This document shows, in pieces, positions 42,136 through 43,747 of a stretch of 43,747 nt of DNA; the first letter of the stretch is position 1; every line of letters starts with the position of its first letter. The stretch covers positions 1-43,747 of the forward strand of contig CAMBOI010000025.1 of the NCBI GenBank assembly GCA_945869265.1, given 5' to 3'. The translations under genes and the position numbers were made by a program. Source of the DNA: an uncultured Prevotella sp. Its GTDB lineage: Bacteria; Bacteroidota; Bacteroidia; Bacteroidales; Bacteroidaceae. Under the pieces are notes generated by a model. That model was not told where the DNA came from. It saw only the letters and a list, made by a program, of their open reading frames with translations, and searched no databases.

Positions 42136-43224
42136 ATGATACTCGAAAAACTTACCATATTGAACTATAAGAACATCGGTGAGGTCACTCTCGACTTCTC
42201 GCCGAAGGTAAATTGTTTTATCGGCCACAATGGGGTGGGTAAGACCAATGTTCTCGATGCCATACACTATCTTTCGTTCTGCCGAAGCAGCATCAGCAAT
42301 ACCGACTCTCAGGTGATACGCCACGGCGAGGAATTCTTTATGCTAGAGGGCAGATATGCCACCGACGAGGGAGAGCCCGAAATTGTTTATTGCGGAATGA
42401 AGCGTGGCACGAAGAAGCACTTCAAGCGCAACGGCAAGGAATACCGCCGTCTTTCGGAGCACATCGGACTCATACCTATCGTCATGGTAGCACCAGCCGA
42501 CAATATGATTATCGACGGACAGAGCGAGGAGCGACGCCGACTGATGGACATGGTGATATCACAGTTCGACCATGCCTATATCGACCATCTCTCGCGCTAC
42601 ACCAAGGCCTTGCAGCAGCGCAATTCACTGCTTCGTCAGGATGAAGAGCCCGACGCCTCGTTGCTCGACGTACTCGAAGAGCAAATGGGCTATGAGGGCG
42701 AATGTGTCTTTGCCGCACGCGAGGCCTTTGTCAACGAGTTGATTCCCGTGTTCCAGCGTTACTACGAGGCAATCTCCGGAGGTCGCGAAGAGGTGGGTAT
42801 CAGCTATGAGTCGCATTGCCGCCGCGGTCCTCTATGCGAGGTCATCCGTCGCGACCGATTCAAGGACAGGGCAGTTGGATATTCTCTTCACGGTGTGCAT
42901 CGCGACGACCTGCTCTTCACCCTCGGCTCTCATCAGATGAAGCGCGAGGGCAGTCAGGGACAGAACAAGACATTTGCCGTGGCACTCAAACTGGCACAGT
43001 TTGACTTCCTCAAGCGCACTGCCTCGCGCACAACACCTCTGCTCCTGCTCGACGACATCTTCGACAAACTCGACTCCGACCGTGTGGAGCGTATTGTGGA
43101 GATTGTCAGTGCGTCGGGATTCGGACAGATATTCGTCACCGACACCAACCGCGACCATCTCGACAAGATACTTGCCCGCTCGGGTGGCGACTATAAGATT
43201 TTTGAAGTAAAGGGGGATTGGTAG
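42136..43224 (+). CDS. recF: DNA replication and repair protein RecF
   Basis: RecF is an SMC-like ATPase that loads RecA at single-strand gaps with RecO and RecR. It has 362 residues from the ATG at 42136 (MILEKLTILNYKNIG), which matches the family start. An ATG at 42121 would add five residues and sits only nine bases after the -7 box. Motifs are Walker A FIGHNGVGKTNVLDAIHYL, the family segment KGKEYRR-like NGKEYRRLSEHIGLIP, signature VGYSLHGVHRDDLLF and Walker B PLLLLDDIFDKLD. The DUF721 gene starts one base after the stop. Confidence 0.95.
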   Translation: MILEKLTILNYKNIGEVTLDFSPKVNCFIGHNGVGKTNVLDAIHYLSFCRSSISNTDSQVIRHGEEFFMLEGRYATDEGEPEIVYCGMKRGTKKHFKRNGKEYRRLSEHIGLIPIVMVAPADNMIIDGQSEERRRLMDMVISQFDHAYIDHLSRYTKALQQRNSLLRQDEEPDASLLDVLEEQMGYEGECVFAAREAFVNELIPVFQRYYEAISGGREEVGISYESHCRRGPLCEVIRRDRFKDRAVGYSLHGVHRDDLLFTLGSHQMKREGSQGQNKTFAVALKLAQFDFLKRTASRTTPLLLLDDIFDKLDSDRVERIVEIVSASGFGQIFVTDTNRDHLDKILARSGGDYKIFEVKGDW

Positions 43225-43225
43225 T

Positions 43226-43516
43226 ATGTTCAGAAGAGATGTAAAAAACATAAAAGACCTTGTGATGCAGAATCTGCGTGAGAATGGTCTTGAGACGCCT
43301 CTTTTGCAGAAGCGTCTTGTGGATGCGTGGCCTGAGGTGGCGGGTCCTTCGGTGGCTCGTTTCACCCGCGAGGTCTCCATCTACAATCAGGTGCTCTATG
43401 TCAAGCTCTCCTCGCCTGTCTTGCGCACCGAGCTCTCCATGCGTCGCCAGACGTTCATCGACAAACTCAATCACATCGTCGGGGCAAGGATTATCACCGA
43501 CATCCGATTTAATTAG
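43226..43516 (+). CDS. DUF721 (DciA-like) protein
   Basis: The 96-residue protein has the pattern of the DUF721 family: IKDLVMQNLRENGLETPLLQKRL, VDAWPEVAGPSVARFT and LYVKLSSPVLRTELSMRR. DciA members of this family are the ancestral loaders of the replicative helicase DnaB. Its location directly behind recF supports a replication role, although Bacteroidota members have not all been tested. Short members like this lack the long C-terminal tail of other DciA proteins. Confidence 0.9.
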   Translation: MFRRDVKNIKDLVMQNLRENGLETPLLQKRLVDAWPEVAGPSVARFTREVSIYNQVLYVKLSSPVLRTELSMRRQTFIDKLNHIVGARIITDIRFN

Positions 43517-43522
43517 TTTTTT

Positions 43523-43747
43523 TAGGCACGGATGGACACGGCTTTTTCAAAGACACGGCTGGGCTGCGCGATGGGAATGGCTTCATTAGTTTAAAGGCTA
43601 TACTAAAGTATAGACACGGCTCATTACCGCAGAAAAACAAACTAAGCCGTGAACTTGCGCCAGCAAACCGTAATCACGAAGTGCCGTGGATAATATCAAT
43701 GCGGAGCCAAGCCGTGTCTTTATTAAAAATAAAGCCGTGGATTTCCG
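43523..43747. repeat. Non-coding tail with CACGGCT/AGCCGTG repeats
   Basis: Seven copies of a GACACGGCT-like unit or its complement (AAGCCGTG) occur between about 43525 and 43743. The first three are in one orientation and the last four mainly in the other, so the segment can fold back on itself. It contains no supported gene. It resembles other GGCACGGA-type intergenic repeats of this phylum, such as the one at 7325-7345. Confidence 0.6.

Overview
This window comes from the chromosome of a Bacteroidales bacterium, most likely a Prevotellaceae member (Prevotella/Segatella group). The evidence is the recurrent Bacteroidota -7 promoter box TAnnTTTG, often with a TTTG-like -33 box 19-21 bp upstream, the type III glutamine synthetase, the small sigma-70 paralogue, families typical of the phylum (DUF4199, DUF3791, class IB PyrK/PyrD) and the near absence of strong Shine-Dalgarno sites. 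I made the genus call from memory of protein families; no database was searched.

Region 1 (1-4665) is the end of a type I-C CRISPR-Cas locus. It holds the 3' part of cas7/csd2, then cas4, cas1 and cas2, an AT-rich leader, and an array of 33 repeats and 32 spacers. Two spacer pairs are homologous. One pair lies in the same orientation. The other lies in opposite orientation and differs mostly at synonymous codon positions, so the array has sampled the same target loci from diverged relatives.

Region 2 (4666-6240) is a gene graveyard beside the array. It holds an 85-bp duplicated gene end, a winged-helix C-terminal fragment, seven TTCGACTAAA iterons in helical phase, two long inverted repeats, and a DUF3791 gene followed by what looks like an internal-deletion hybrid of an ADP-ribosyltransferase-like (DUF3990-type) gene.

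Region 3 (6463-12629) has a cyclophilin, a glsB-like/esterase/membrane-protein run, and a Fic protein with an AbiEi-like N-terminus followed directly by a secreted protein. The Fic promoter is overlapped by four GTCGA iterons spaced 31-32 bp apart. A tRNA-Ser(TGA) closes the region.

Region 4 (12803-27668) is mainly housekeeping. It contains mutS2, a degenerate sigma factor and DUF554 in one run; then aguA, aguB and glnN (agmatine to putrescine, with release and reassimilation of ammonia); then fetAB, an orphan 34-residue small gene with its own promoter and terminator, a secreted nuclease, nif3 with a zinc-ribbon gene, an HsdR_N-like nuclease-fold gene, and holA.

Region 5 (27669-43747) begins with an AT-rich island leading to an XRE regulator that has a palindromic operator on its own -7 box. 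Then follow pyrK, pyrD, slyD and aroC; a DUF389 membrane protein behind a short leader with a terminator hairpin; an SRP RNA and tRNA-Thr in tandem; DUF4199 and mgtC; an orphan ABC ATPase, cyuA, dsbD, xthA, ribH and a TPR protein on the minus strand; and recF with a dciA-like DUF721 gene on the plus strand. The window ends in a repeat-rich non-coding tail.

No complete new system is evident. The strongest leads are the phased GTCGA iterons at two places, the decayed toxin-like locus beside the CRISPR array, the homologous spacer pairs, the orphan small gene, and the candidate attenuator before the DUF389 gene.
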